Shown piece by piece: positions 33,765 to 45,857 of a DNA stretch of 64,000 bases (within the stretch, counting starts at the first letter, position 1; each line of letters opens with the position of its first letter). The DNA is from Sclerotiophoma versabilis (taxonomy: Eukaryota > Ascomycota > Dothideomycetes > Pleosporales > Didymellaceae): contig JAAROD010000004.1 in NCBI GenBank assembly GCA_012274445.1, forward strand, positions 868,001-932,000. Reading direction: 5' to 3'. The notes beneath the pieces were generated by a model. It had not been told where the DNA came from. It was given only the letters and a program-made list of their open reading frames with translations, and did not search any database. The position numbers were made by a program, and so were the translations under genes.

Positions 33765-34365
33765 ATACATCAACCAAGGACAGGTGTACAGCGCCAACGA
33801 CCGTTCCCCTTCCCTCAACCTTCCTGTAACTGCGGTTGTACAATGCGAAAACACGTTCCACTCTTTGTCGCACACCATCAGAGGGTCAGCATGAACGCTG
33901 GCGGAGTGGGTACAACTTCAATGACTCGGAGGTTAAAGTCGAGCTTTTCCACGGGCGATTGGTAAGGGACATGAAGGAATACAAGCACCTGTCAGACATT
34001 GCATGAAGGTTGCACCAACAACGGCAAATCCGACTGGCCATAAAAGAAGTGCATTCAACTGGATCCACTTGTTGAGCGTCGCCTATCTGCTCATATACTC
34101 TAATAATGTTCTTGACAGCATGACGACTGTAGCATACTACTACGGAAAATTGATCTGTTAGTCCCTCGTTTTCAACACACCAGCTCAAACAACCACAAAC
34201 AGACGCATAGCAAAGCGAACAGAACTCGTTGCGTGCAAGATGCGGGTCTGTTGCGTCGCTAGCGCTCGGTGCACGTACCACCAGCAAAAATCCAGCTTTT
34301 CGCCTGGTAGTTCTCTATACCCACGCAATCGATGCGATATGTCGAGAAGGGCAAAAAGAATCGCC
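33765..34365. other. Intergenic, no gene recognised
   Basis: Downstream of YIH1, before the tRNA-Asp gene on the other strand. Only overlapping short frames on the minus strand without motif. Confidence 0.45.
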
Positions 34366-34450
34366 TCTCCGACGGGGAATCGAACCCCGGCCTCCTGCGA
34401 GCTGTCCTAAGGATGACAAGCAGAAATACTGACCACTATACTATCGAAGA
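34366..34450 (-). tRNA. tRNA-Asp (GUC) with a 14-nt intron
   Basis: The minus strand folds as a complete tRNA. The 7-bp acceptor stem is TCTTCGA paired with TCGGAGA, with one G-T. The D-arm begins TAGTATAGTGGTCAG, the anticodon stem is TCTGC/GCAGG, and the T-arm is CCGGGGTTCGATTCCCCG. The anticodon loop reads TT-GTC-A then C once a 14-nt insertion (34400-34413) directly after position 37 is removed, the canonical place for eukaryotic tRNA introns. The T-loop GGTTCGATTCC serves as internal B box. The A box lies in the D-arm. Length with intron is 85 nt. Confidence 0.93.
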
Positions 34451-34791
34451 TATCCAACCGACGGTTGGGAAGAGACTTGTTTGGTCGATGGAAATCTTCC
34501 AAAACTTATAATATATATCCCGGATAACAATTAGCAGCTGTCCATGCCACTGCACTCGGATAGTTCTGTAAGGGAGTAGGAGTTGGATGGCACTTGATGG
34601 GTAGGAGAGATTTGCAGTGTGGAGCCGCTAGCTTAACAATCTCCAAAACTTGACCATTTTTCTAAAACAAACCCACAGACTTCATGAATCAAGCAAAACC
34701 GTTAAGCTTGTCGATCCCGTGACATAAACTCAAGTCGTGACGGCGCCCCCTCCTCCGATCAACCGAACTCAGCAGCAAACGGAGTGCACAA
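34451..34791. other. Intergenic, no gene recognised
   Basis: Between tRNA-Asp and the MPO1 stop. No open frame with support. Confidence 0.45.
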
Positions 34792-35521
34792 TCATTCCTT
34801 TGCCTTCCCCTTGCCAAGCTTCGCAACTTCCACCTCGATTGCAGCCTCCACATCCCTCTTCAGCCCCTTGTAGAACCCCAACTTGAACAGCACCTCATAC
34901 CACACAAACAACGGCGCTAAAAACAGCGCCTGCACCAGATTGTCCAGCAGCGCCGGCTTCCTACCCTCGTACTTGCCGTGCCCAACAAACTGCAATATCC
35001 AGCTTACGACATGAACGCCGATGGCGATGCTGTTGACCTTCGTGCGGTCGTACTTGGTTGTGAGCTTGTTAGCTAGCGCGGCGGCGCCTACGATGAACGG
35101 CGTGATCGATGCGCCGGCGAGGTTGGGCGAAAGGATCAGGTAGAGTGTAGAGTAGGTGAATGAGGCGAGGGTTCCGAGGTTAATAGGGAGGTTGAGGCGG
35201 TTTAAGAGTGCTGGAGTGCGGAGAGATGGTGTATTCGTGCCCTGCGTGGTGATGAGCTGTGGATCGACCAGGAATGATGCGTGCAGCATACGAAAAGAAT
35301 CCCAGTGGCTAGTAAGATGGGGACACAGCCTATGTGGATCGCGACATTGGTCTTTCAGGCTTGGTATTAGTGACGATATGCAAACTACAATAAGCTAGGT
35401 GATCGCACAGGCTCACGGTGGTAGGCGCCGTACTATCAGTCGTCAGGCAATGTACTCTTATAGTTATTGAGGCTTAGGGACTTACAAAGACGAGGTTCTT
35501 CTTCAGATCGAACACCGCCAT
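34792..35521 (-). CDS. MPO1: DUF962/Mpo1-like ER membrane dioxygenase
   Basis: Proposed exons 35521-35486, 35432-35409, 35351-35292 and 35256-34792 give 194 aa, matching Mpo1-like lengths. The conserved start MAVFDLKKNLVF-YGAYH and then NVAIHIGCVPI appear only after splicing two small exons. The later QFVGHGKYEGRKPALLDN holds the second conserved His motif. Several hydrophobic helices (about 35-55, 70-90, 100-115, 150-165) indicate an ER membrane protein. Yeast Mpo1 is an Fe(II)-dependent dioxygenase shortening 2-hydroxy fatty acids from phytosphingosine. The third intron would be only 35 nt (35257-35291), so that junction is the least certain. His residues of both motifs are present, so it should be active. 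Confidence 0.83.
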
Positions 35522-36297
35522 GCTCTCCACGTAGATGTTTCGACACAAAAGAAAGTGGTGAATGGAGATGCGGGGAAGCCAAGCGCAGGAGCAATGCAAA
35601 TCAAGCTGTTAAATTCTACAACCTGGGTCCGAGACTCTTTATAATATCAAGCCCAAGCCTCAGTCAGCCATGCAACACCTTATCTCCCCCGAACATCCGC
35701 AGCTCTACCCCATGGGGGTGTCTTGGCCGCTTTGGTACCGCAGGGGTTCACAGGAACCGAGGCCGATCCATCGCACCTCATTGGCAGCCTTCAGTTGTGC
35801 ATGCGAGGCGCGACGCGTGCATCTGAACCACTCTGCAATATTTGCGAGTGCGATGGAGCAGCGGAGGATGAGGCTCGTACGAGGTCAAACATTAGTTCTG
35901 CCGCCCGAAGCTCCTACACCGCCCTTTGCCCCCAACACAACGCGCCTGCAAAATGCGCACATCGATGGTGCAGCAACGTGTGCTGGCAAAAGTATATCTT
36001 CGGTGACTGCACCAAGTTAAGATATTGCCCACACACCACCGTTGTCGTTATAAAAACGGTACCCGACATAGTATGTGTATCATTAGAGACAGGCTAACTT
36101 GCTAACAGTATGTAGCTTCCGTTAGGATATAAAACATGCGCCCAAACAAGGCTTCAGAACGAGGCTTTGGTCAGCTTCCAGTCTAGACTGAAGGCGAAGA
36201 TTTCGGTACACCTGCTGGCACTAGGGCATATCATCGTGCGGCAAACTTCCAGTCCACACCACAATAAAGCGCAGCTTAGTCAAACACTTGAAAAATG
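35522..36297. other. Intergenic, no firm gene
   Basis: Convergence is absent here: both flanking genes are on the minus strand. A plus frame at 35723-36097 has about a dozen Cys in its second half, but shows no signal peptide, splice support or known spacing, so it is not called. Confidence 0.4.
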
Positions 36298-38729
36298 TTA
36301 GACATGCTTCTCAGCAAAAACCTCGCTCGGAGGAGCAACAGACGTCTCTCGCGCCCCTGGCTTCGCCACACCCTTCCTGCGCAGGACGCCAGCATTCCAA
36401 GCATACTTGATCTGTGCCGTAACACTTGGGGCTTGGGGCAGGCCACCAAGCCTGTACAACTGCGGCTTTGCGAGACCCTTACGGCGAAGTACGTACGTCT
36501 TGAACCACCAAGGCAAGTTCTTGGTAGCCTGATACTTCATATGAGTACGTGTGGGTACGGCGAAGATGTAGTCGAGCTCCTCGAGCGTTCGCTGCTTTCT
36601 GTCCAGGCTGTCAGTAGATGTTTTCACAGCTTAGTTGTACGTTTCCTTTAACTTACGTCTCTGGCATCCACAGGAAGCTAACCAACTATTAGTCAACGCT
36701 CGCAACCAGGTTGGTATAGAACTTACATCATGATCAAAGCAACGATGTTCAATCCAGCGTAGAAGCCAAACACTCCCTGTGGCCTCATGACTCTCAGCAT
36801 ACGCGGAAGCGTAAGTGACAACACTGCCGCCCAGAAGTTGTTCGTAGCCACTGCCCACGACATACCGACCTCACGATGCGACAGCGGAAAGACCTGTTGA
36901 GATGAGCATATGAGGCTTCAAAGTGACAGGAAACAACAGACCTCGGCTGAGTAAGTGAATGGGACAGGGCCCTCTCCTGGCGAGTCTGCTCCAGTCAGTG
37001 ACACTACTTTGAGTACCCGAGATGTTACCACTTACAGAAGGCACCGAACAGGTACACGAAGAACGCGATTAGTCCAAGATGTGCGTCGTTGTCCTTGGGT
37101 ATGTAGTAGCACATACCAGCCGCCAGCAGTGTCCAGAACATATTGGGAAAAGTGAACAGCAACAGTCCGCGACGGCCGAAGGTATCAATTGTCCAGACAG
37201 CTGGCCAAGCAAACAGGAAGTTAACGAGACCGAAACCGAAAGAAGCGATCAGAGCTTCCTTCTCGGTCGCACCACCCTCTTTGAAGATGGTGGACGAGTA
37301 GAAAGCAATGATGTTGACTAGATGCGGTCAGTGCCATATGTTCTACTTGGATTCGTCAATACGTACTTCCGCACATTTGCTGGCCAATCATGACGATGCC
37401 AGATGCCTGAGTTGCACGACGTACTCGAGGAAGAGTGAAGAGCTCCATGAAGCGCTTGAAGAAGTTGCTCTTGGGGTTGAGACCAGCCTCGCGAACAAGA
37501 ACATCTTCTTGGGCGAGCAAAGCATGGGTGTAGTAAAGATCGCGAGCGGCCTGGAGTGGAGTGTTTCGAAGACGCAGGAACGATTGATACGCCTGAGCAT
37601 ATCGGCCCTTCTTCATGAGCCAGCGAGGGGATTCGGGGACAAAGTAGATGCCCAGAACGAGTGGCACGGCAGGGATGAAGGCGGAACCTAACTGCAGACG
37701 CCATGAGATCGAACCTGTGTTCATGACGCAAAGATTGGCAACAAACCCAAGGAAGATGCCAAAAGCAGTCCAGATCTGCCAGGACATCACTAGTCCACCA
37801 CGGACGGTGGCTGGCACAACCTCAGCTGAGAACACCGGAACAGTCACTTCCTTCAGTCCCATTCCAATACCAAGCATGACACGGCAGGCCACAAGCTGCC
37901 CCCATTTCTGGGTCAGTCCAGATCCAATTGGCGCAAGCAGTGAAAAGACTGCAGCAATAAAGATCGTTCCTCGGCGACCAAGGAGTTCGTTGATGGGATC
38001 TGAAAGCCAAGCGGTGAAAAGGGCAATGGCAATGTACGGAGAGGCGTTGACGAAGCCAATGATCCATGAGTTGCTCTCGCAGGTACCATCTGCGGTGCAT
38101 TTGGGACCTGAGTCAGGGATGCCGAAAGATTGAGCGAATGTCAAATTGGCACCGTTCGATCCAGTCTGGTCCCAACTAAACAGTATCAGCAGTACATAAA
38201 ACCATCTTTTTTTTTGAGCACAGACTTACCCCTGGATAGCCGCAGCAATGGAGTTAAGGATGATAGTGTAATAGAGGATCTTAGGGAGCTTGAAGCGGTG
38301 CGTAATCTCCTCACGAAGCGCAACTCGCTCACTGTCGTCAAGTTCTTCGATCTCTTCGAAGAGTGCTGGTGACTGTGCGACTAGAGCACCCTTGGCGAGG
38401 AGCGGTTCGATCTCCTCTAAACTATGCTCTTTGGCGAAAAGAGAGACATCCGAAAGAAGCTCGGTCTTAGGTACGCCGACAAGAGGATTACGAATTCTAT
38501 ACAGGTCAATCATCTAGTTCGGCACAGACAAGATGCCGACTCACTCTCCCTCAAGGTTAGCTGTCAATTTGCTGATGCTTTCCTTGCGTCTCTCCTCATC
38601 GTCGAACAAGGAGCTGCGATGCTCACGGTGTCCAGCAGTGACCTGTCTAGAGGCAGTCAGTATGCGAAACGGAGAGGCGTATTGAAACACAAGAGCTTAC
38701 TCAATCTTGTTGTCCTTGGGGTTCGCCAT
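36298..38729 (-). CDS. MFS sugar transporter
   Basis: Nine exons: 38729-38701, 38646-38545, 38496-38230, 38175-37367, 37317-37036, 36985-36942, 36893-36727, 36677-36657 and 36598-36298. The lengths sum to a 673-aa protein, and introns are 48-58 nt. Sugar transporter signatures are intact: LGRRG after TM2, PESPRWL after TM6, DTFGRRG after TM8 and PETKQRTLEELDYIF after TM12. There are 12 predicted membrane helices, a long hydrophilic N-terminus of about 130 residues and a basic cytosolic tail. It belongs to the plasma-membrane hexose/polyol proton symporter family. Sugar specificity cannot be read. A TATA box lies about 80 bp upstream. Confidence 0.92.
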
Positions 38730-38805
38730 GGTGAACCGTTCAGGATTGAGATCAACTGTTTCGGTGAGGTAAGAGCAAGTCGATACACAGCTTGGGTAAA
38801 GTGGT

Positions 38806-38814
38806 GTTTATAAG
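38806..38814 (-). promoter_or_regulatory. TATA box of the sugar transporter
   Basis: CTTATAAAC on the minus strand, about 77-85 bp before the ATG at 38729, with a pyrimidine-rich leader in between. Confidence 0.6.
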
Positions 38815-41800
38815 CTTTGCGGAGAGCTTGAGCTTGGACCAGGCAACTGCATGAAGGCAGACATATGGTCGTTGCACAGGCTACATTTTCTGCCTTCGTC
38901 AAAGCTTTTCCCGTCTTGGCCTGCGATTTCACTCTCCTTACAAGGCTGGCATCACGCGCTACCGTTGGACCGACCAGTCAGCTGAACGACGGTTACAAGG
39001 ATGTATCGTTGGTGGCGCGACCTCTCTGCTGTCCCACAGAACTGCTCGAGCGGAGACTTGTTAGCAAAAGTCGCTCTCTGTCTTGGTTTACTTGGCGTAC
39101 AGCGATGGCGAAGTTCATCAGCGCAATTTCACACCTTTGAGTCAGATGACTGCCAGATGCCTGTTCAGTGTTGCAGCCTATCAATGTCTAGTTAAGCGTA
39201 GGCCTTGAAATGTGTAAAGTATGTCTGATGCTTACGACTGCATGGTTGGTAGCATGTGACTATGAGCGGAAAACGAGCAATCGTGTTGTGCCAAGTCCGC
39301 CTGGCGCCCCTCGCGACAAAGGTGGCTTGCCCAGATCGGAAATCCATTGGGGTGAACGTGGAGTCACCGATAGCCAAGCTTGCATCAGCAGTGCAACATC
39401 GTCTCCCACCGCATGCAACATTTACTGGGAATCCTACTTCAGACCACCTTGCTTCTCTAGCTCTCACCGGTACCCGGATTGACAGCTGTGTCGTTGTGTG
39501 ATCAGAGCCTCATCGTTGCACACAGCCGGTCAACATGTTCGACGAACGCCTTCAAGGCTACCTTGTTCCCCTCAAGCAGTACAAACAAGCAGCACCGAAC
39601 GACTGTCAAGATGTGCAAGAGAGCACCGGTTCGAGGCTTTCCACATCCAAGCCCAGCTTATCCCCGCATCCCAAGATGTTGCTCGCTTGGCTTCTTACAC
39701 AATACTAACCAGGATTAGTTAGCCCACCTTGGGCGAATGCGACCATTTTGCGAGCTCGTCACACCATCTTGCTTCCCAAGCTCTGCGTCGCGGATCCTTT
39801 ACTTTGATATCGAAGCCGGGCCTTTTCGGTTGGCAGCATTCTCGTTGCCGTTTGCAACCGGTGCTGGAAAACGCAATCAGCTGCCAGTACAAAGAAAGCT
39901 CGTTATTCGCTGTCCAGGTCAAGCAAGGCTGATGGCGCAAATCTGAGCGGGGCAGTGTAGGAGCGCCATGCATAAACTATCGGCTACGCCGTCGAAGGGC
40001 AATAGCAAGTCGCGAACTAACCATGCATGATGTTCCCATATGAGTCCCGGAGCTGACGTCAACTTCAACACCTACCAAATCGCACCATACTTGAACAGAC
40101 ACTGCCGCAGCTACCGCGTGAGCCGTGAGATGCACGTTAAAATGAAAGCACAGATACATTAGGCTAGATACTGTAACTAAACTATGTGCAGTACACGTTA
40201 TGGTCGACGTGTGCTCAGTCACCAAGAAGTTCAACACCTCGCGATGGGGGAAAAAAATGTATTGTGTGCAGGCCCTGCTGCATTGCATGCATCAAAATTC
40301 TTAATAAGGGTAAGGTGCTCGGCACATAGTATGTTATTTAAGACAACCCATCAGAGATTATCCACAGCGTAGTAGCAACTTAAGAATTCAGAAGAATCAA
40401 CCCGGGACTAGCACCGGATGAGTAAACCGAAAACACGATTCTACAAGTATCCCAAATAACACAAAATGCCCATGCTTGTCCCAAAGCAAATCTCGCCAGG
40501 CATAGAGTGGGCCTTCTGTTTCTCGAAAAGTCTTTTCTTTTCGCTCCTGAGACAAGATGTACTACTTTGCGGTGAATGAGATTCAACAGTTCACATGGTA
40601 GATTGTCAAGAGCAAGCTGAGATGATGGGAATATCTTGAACCTCTGGAGCTGCAAAGCTGAAGCGTACAGAGGAAGGGCCTGAAGACACAGTTGGACAGG
40701 CTTATTTCATCTATATCAGACGCCGTTGGATATAGCATAAGCAGTTTCTATACTTCTAGTAACCTGACAACCTCTCCGAATTATATCGCAGAGTTCTTAC
40801 TATTCACTCCCGTTTGACGGCCAGGAACTGGGACACGTTGATATGAAATTGGGTATAGACGTGTTAAATTCCTGATGTATATAAGACAACGTGGCTATTT
40901 TGAGGACACACCAATCAAGAAGCTCCTACGGTACTGCCGCTACTCCTTGGCGTTCTCTAGAATATTCCCTACAAATTGGTTCACACCATATGTATTCTAA
41001 CTCGTTCCCTGAAACCTATCTCAACAAGTATAGCGCAAATACGTCTACGTAAAGTCATTCTATCATAGCTTGTAAATAGTGTAATAGGTCGCCCATCAGT
41101 AGCTACAGTAGTAGCTCTGGGTATCGTACGTGAAAGGAAAGCACGTTCCTGCTTCCTTTCTGAGTTGATCCTACCTTGCAACAATCTGTCGGAGGTGTGT
41201 TGTTGGTGACAGTGCCTGATTGATACGTACAAGTGATACTGCATTGCGGGGTTCAATTACAAGAATCATCATCACAGATTCATGCCTTGCATACAGTATG
41301 GCTTCGATCCATGCATGACCTGGGTTGTGCGATGCGCGTCTTCCTCACTCACTAAATATGTCATTGGAAACATCTGACTTTAGATGATGTATTTAAAGCC
41401 AACGATAAGAAATTCCTTCTAAACAATACGTAAAGTTTCAAAGAGAATTCAATAAGATGTGTAACCCATGACATTGGGTACTATACAAGACAAGAAGCGT
41501 ACATACTCAGTATCATAAGTCTCTCGTTCTAGCGCTGAACAAGCTGCCTACTTCAAAGCAACCATACAGAGGGTGCTTCAGTAATGGACAACATCCATAC
41601 GTTCAGATGAAGTGTTCTGCTGGAGAAGAGGAATTGGTGCAACGTGAAACCAGTATGTATTGAGTAGCCAGCCCTTTTCGTGACCAAGAAACCTTTCTGC
41701 AATATGACTTGCTGTCAATTCTTAGTCTTTTAGACCTATCATATCGCTCTTGAGTCTACTCCGCCCTGTGTAACTTCCTGTTTGTCTCTGTCTTCGTACA

Positions 41801-41984
41801 CTACGTATCTTCACGCTGCTTCTTCCACGCAGGCCGCGTCACATGTCACAGCGTCCCAGCCCTAAAAGTACTAGAACGACCTTCTCCATACGCTCATTGC
41901 TTGGTTTTCTCTTGCGTTAGCACTGCGTCACTTAACATGTGATCACACATGTCTCTAATATCTCTAACTTGCCAACAAAAGCTA

Positions 41985-42119
41985 TACCTTGGGTGTTTTT
42001 GAGGCCTTGAAGACCTCCCTGACCTGTATAAAAACGATGAACGATATCTACGTGAAGCTACCATACCAACTGATAGCCTCGGAGTCAGGAGAGATCGTGG
42101 CGTTGATGAAAGTGGGCAT
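41985..42119 (-). CDS. Possible small gene, low confidence
   Basis: On the minus strand a TATA-like element (about 42285-42293) is followed by a CA/CT-rich leader of typical fungal character and an ATG at 42119 opening MPTFINATISPDSEAIS. A GTATGG donor and an AG near 42030 could join a second exon; one frame there reads VREVFKASKTPKV before a stop. The phases do not join cleanly in the way I tried, so the peptide cannot be finalised. The coding part of the sequence is short, and its reality rests on promoter and leader appearance. Confidence 0.25.
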
Positions 42120-44765
42120 CGAACTGAATGTGGAGAGAGGTAGATGATTTGTGTATTCAGTGACTAGCAGAGAGGTGTTGATGAGTGTTGTCACTCTCGA
42201 TGGAATGGACTAGGGGGAAAGTCGCCCTTCGATGACGTAGAAGCGGTGCGTATGAGAGTAGCAACACCACCAAGAAGATTATGTCCTTATAACGAGGCAA
42301 GTCCCGGTCTTTCACTGTATGACCAGGTTGGGATCTTCGCCTGGATATTCATTCACGGACCACGGACCCTATGAGTAGAACAGCTATTGAAGCATCTCAT
42401 CCATTCGGTCGCCTATGTGAGTGTCTTCCCATCATGTAGTGTAGGGATTGATCTGTCGTGAAAGCTCTTTGTATACTGGATTGTCTTACTCATGACTGAC
42501 TCTGCTCGAATACTGCTGGCTTTTTACCAGACCAGATAGCTTGCCGACTACGGCACCCAGTATGAGGGGTTAAGTGGATAACGCACAAGAGGGTGCTGTT
42601 CACATGACACGGAACGGCTCTGCTAACCAGATTACGCCAATTTCAGCCTAACCATGTGTATAGTATGATGCTGACCTGTCTCTAGCTGCATCTACGTGTC
42701 CTCATCACCATGTCTATAGGTACGATAACGACAAAGCTAAGCTCTATCTACCCGAAGAATACGACCGAGTATCCCTGCTCCGAAGTTCCGCCTATGCTAC
42801 TTGTGCCGGGTAAAATAGTAGGACCTGCGCTATGGCGTAGGGAAGCCAGAACACAAACACAAACTTTGCCCCGGAGAGTGCTTGGGCAGAAGTCTGGCAA
42901 AGACCGCTCACTTTTCACAGTCTTAGTGAGCAAGCTTGTCCTATCTGTAGAAAATAGAGCAGTAGTGGTATTTTGAGCAAGAATCGCATGCTCTGTATTG
43001 CCTCCCAAGTACTTTCATTCTAAGCAGCAAAGTGGAGAGGTTTTTCAATAGGCGATACTGCGAAATTCGCCATTCGTACCGACTTCAAGGCAGTATTATT
43101 AGGATCAAATGTCCATCATTCGAGGCTCAAACTCAGCCGTTAGCATCACCCATAATATGCATGACAAATACCCATGCATTATTACGGCACTGCAGCGGGT
43201 CGTGCTCATACCCATGTCCAAGCGAGTGTCTAGTGACATGTATCAACGGGCGAGTTGTTCCCTCGCTGGCAACGAGTCGAAAGAAACTTTCGGCACTCAA
43301 AGCGTTAGGCCGATCGTGGTGGGCCGCCCCGTGTTGGTGGCTGTTACTCAGTACGGAGAAGGAACGGAGAGGGCTGCGATTGCGGCTGTGCGGCTGGTGG
43401 TGACGTTGTTGGAACAGCGTTGTCCCTTGTGGATGAGTCGTGGTTCGAGTCGCTTGTTGGGCATGTATCTTGTACATGTGGACTGAAGTGTACATCCAGA
43501 CAATCGTGCCGTAGAGTGCGAGCATGTGAAGTCACTACAACGCTCTAGCCCTGGACGTTCGGTCCGACTCTGACTGATCTTGCTGTAAACGCTCGCCTTG
43601 CATGGGAAGCATAATGCAAGATCCGGGAAAATAGCGCTGCGAGAGATGGTTTCACGAACGATCCATGGTGACATTTAAGCGGCCTTGATTATTTCAAACA
43701 TAGTAACTCATCCTGTGAATTGAACCTACCTTAGCTATAGCATGGTAAGGGTGCTGATAACGGCAACGGCAGCGGTAATTTCAAAATCCTTCAGGATTTG
43801 ACGACTTTTGAAATAGAATCCTTTGCAGCCTGAACCAGGTAGCAGTAGGGGCAGTTTTACGCGTACCTGCAGAAAACGTACCGTCGTCCGTTGGTGTAGC
43901 CGGCTTGGCCTGCATCAATGACCCTTGAAACGGTGATGAGCGGTTCTCAACCGAGACGAGCTATGTGCCGAAGTCATATGGGTGTTTGTGGAGATCCATG
44001 CCAATAGCGGGCCCTGAATTTGGGCCGTCCAAGACAGGGGTGGGCGAATACGGGAGGCAAGGCTGCCAACGACAACATCCGTCCGGTATGTCGCTACCGG
44101 GATCCGGGATCTTCAAAAGCTTGCTCAAAGATTGGAGAATATGCACTCAAGTATTGAGCGGGTTGAAGCTGCGTGTTTCTTAGGCCGACTGCCGTTATTA
44201 CCCATTGTTGTGTAGGAAGCAATGTGTCACCTCCGAAATTGATGCAGGCACGGTCGGTGCAAGTGCAGAGGGCAACCGAACGTCCGTGAGTGTTTAGAAA
44301 GCTATCTCATATCATTCGCAGTCTAGGCCTGAGACTTATTTTGATAGAGTTCAGTTAGTTATATCGTGCTTTTGAGGCAGCAAGCCCGAAGAAGCTGTTA
44401 CTCAAAGCTCTATGCGGACGCAATGCCACGACTCATGACGACGGAAGTTCGAAGAGTCGGAACGAGGATTTATGTTCCTTTTCGTTCCATGTGCAGAGGC
44501 TAGACAGTTGCGGGGATCGTTGGAGCGCTTCATGGAGTTGATGTGGCTTGAAGCCCTCCCAGGGCATGCGGAAGTAACGATCCACCACCTAGCTCAGATA
44601 GCTCTAGCTCGACTACCCCGCGTCAAGTTGCCCCGCCAGCTCAATGTCCGGCAAAGGAAAAAAAGTTGTGCAGAGCCTCACGTCACATCACGATATTAGC
44701 ACTCACCTTCCACGCCCTACAGTATCACCCATACCAACGATTTAAATTTGAAATATACAACCGCC

Positions 44766-45418
44766 ATGTCCAAGCTCGACGATGATTCCGTAGACGAGAT
44801 CCTCTACCTCGCGCGCGCCAACGAAGCCGCCGAACTCGAACAATTTCTTTCAGCACTCTCAACACAGATCTCGAAACCCAAGGATCAAATACTAGCAGAG
44901 GCGGTAGACCAATACTCGCAAAACACTGCACTGCATTATGCTGCAGCGAACGGGCATAACGGTACTTTCTACCTGTGGAATCCAACTAGAACCCAAAGCT
45001 AATACAGACGCTAGATATTATAAAGCTTCTACTTTCGACAAGCACCACAAGACCAGCGCCCTTCCTTAATCTTACGAACGCCTCTGGAAACACACCACTT
45101 CATTGGGCCAGTTTGAACGGGCACCTTGAAGCGGTGAAGCTATTGATCGAAGCTGGTGGTGATATCACAATCTTCAACAAGGCGGGGCATGATGCCGTGT
45201 TCGAAGCAGAAGTCAACGACAAGAAGGAGGTAGTCGACTGGTTACTGGGACATGTTGAGGCGCTGGAGAAGAGCGTTGGCGGTGGTCCGAGCAATGGGGA
45301 AGGCAGTGCAGGGGCTGACGGAGATATGGTCTTCAAGGCTGGAGACACGAGTGGGCCGATCGAGGGTGTCACAGAGAAGATGGAGGAGATGCAGACAAAG
45401 GATACCCAGTTTAACTGA
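44766..45418 (+). CDS. YAR1: Ankyrin-repeat protein, Yar1-like
   Basis: Exons 44766-44961 and 45015-45418 (53-nt phase-1 intron) give 199 aa; yeast Yar1 is 200. The splice acceptor at 45014 joins AANGHN-DIIKLLLS, a proper ankyrin helix, whereas the nearer AG sites break the frame. Ankyrin units are NTALHYAAANGH...IIKLLL and NTPLHWASLNGHLEAVKLLIEAGGD, followed by a third weaker repeat (GHDAVFEAEVNDKKEVVDWLL). The C-terminus is acidic and Gly/Ser-rich. Yar1 is a chaperone of ribosomal protein Rps3 in the cytosol and nucleus. The orthology call rests on size, repeat number and N-terminal DEILYLARANEAAEL. Confidence 0.83.
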
Positions 45419-45857
45419 GCGTCATCTTCCTTGAAGATACGATTGCTTGCTATGAGTCTCTGAAACCAAGGCACGTCATGACTGAAGATCTGATTCCTTC
45501 AGATGCTTGGAAGTGCTAAAAAACAGGAAGCAGGATACAGCATGCACTTGTGGTTCATGCTAGACATGGCGCGTTTGCATTACTCTTACAACATGTTTCG
45601 TGCGCAGGAGTAGTCCTCGCTAATAGGAGAGACAGGGAGGTTCCGTCAGTCAATGTGGGTATAGAGGATCAACCAAAAGCCTTGGGCAGATGCTGGCTAG
45701 GCTGCCGAAGAAATGCAAAACAAAATGCCCGTGATTATCTGGTACCCAAAATTACCATCCTACCTTGAGTGACCATTACGCAATTTCTTGGAGTACTACG
45801 CTGCATTAGTGGACGTAGCGACTTCACTTGTTCTATTCTTCCTTACCGCCCAGCAAC
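45419..45857. other. Convergent intergenic region
   Basis: Separates the convergent YAR1-like and WW-domain genes. No gene seen; holds both 3' ends. Confidence 0.45.

Larger units (their letters stand above)
38730..44765. other. 6-kb gene desert
   Basis: Apart from the transporter promoter, I find no gene with domain or splice support. Open frames are short, overlap on both strands and lack motifs. The stretch 40300-42000 is AT-richer than the flanking coding regions. There are no obvious terminal repeats or transposase/reverse transcriptase remnants, but an old mutated element cannot be excluded. One promoter-like context with a small open frame near 42.1 kb is listed separately. Confidence 0.5.

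Noticed and set aside
35723..36097. Cys-rich plus-strand frame
   Set aside because: No signal peptide, no known cysteine spacing, no promoter signs.
43032..43525. Overlapping plus and minus frames of about 125 codons
   Set aside because: Open on both strands at once, without motif or splice sites.
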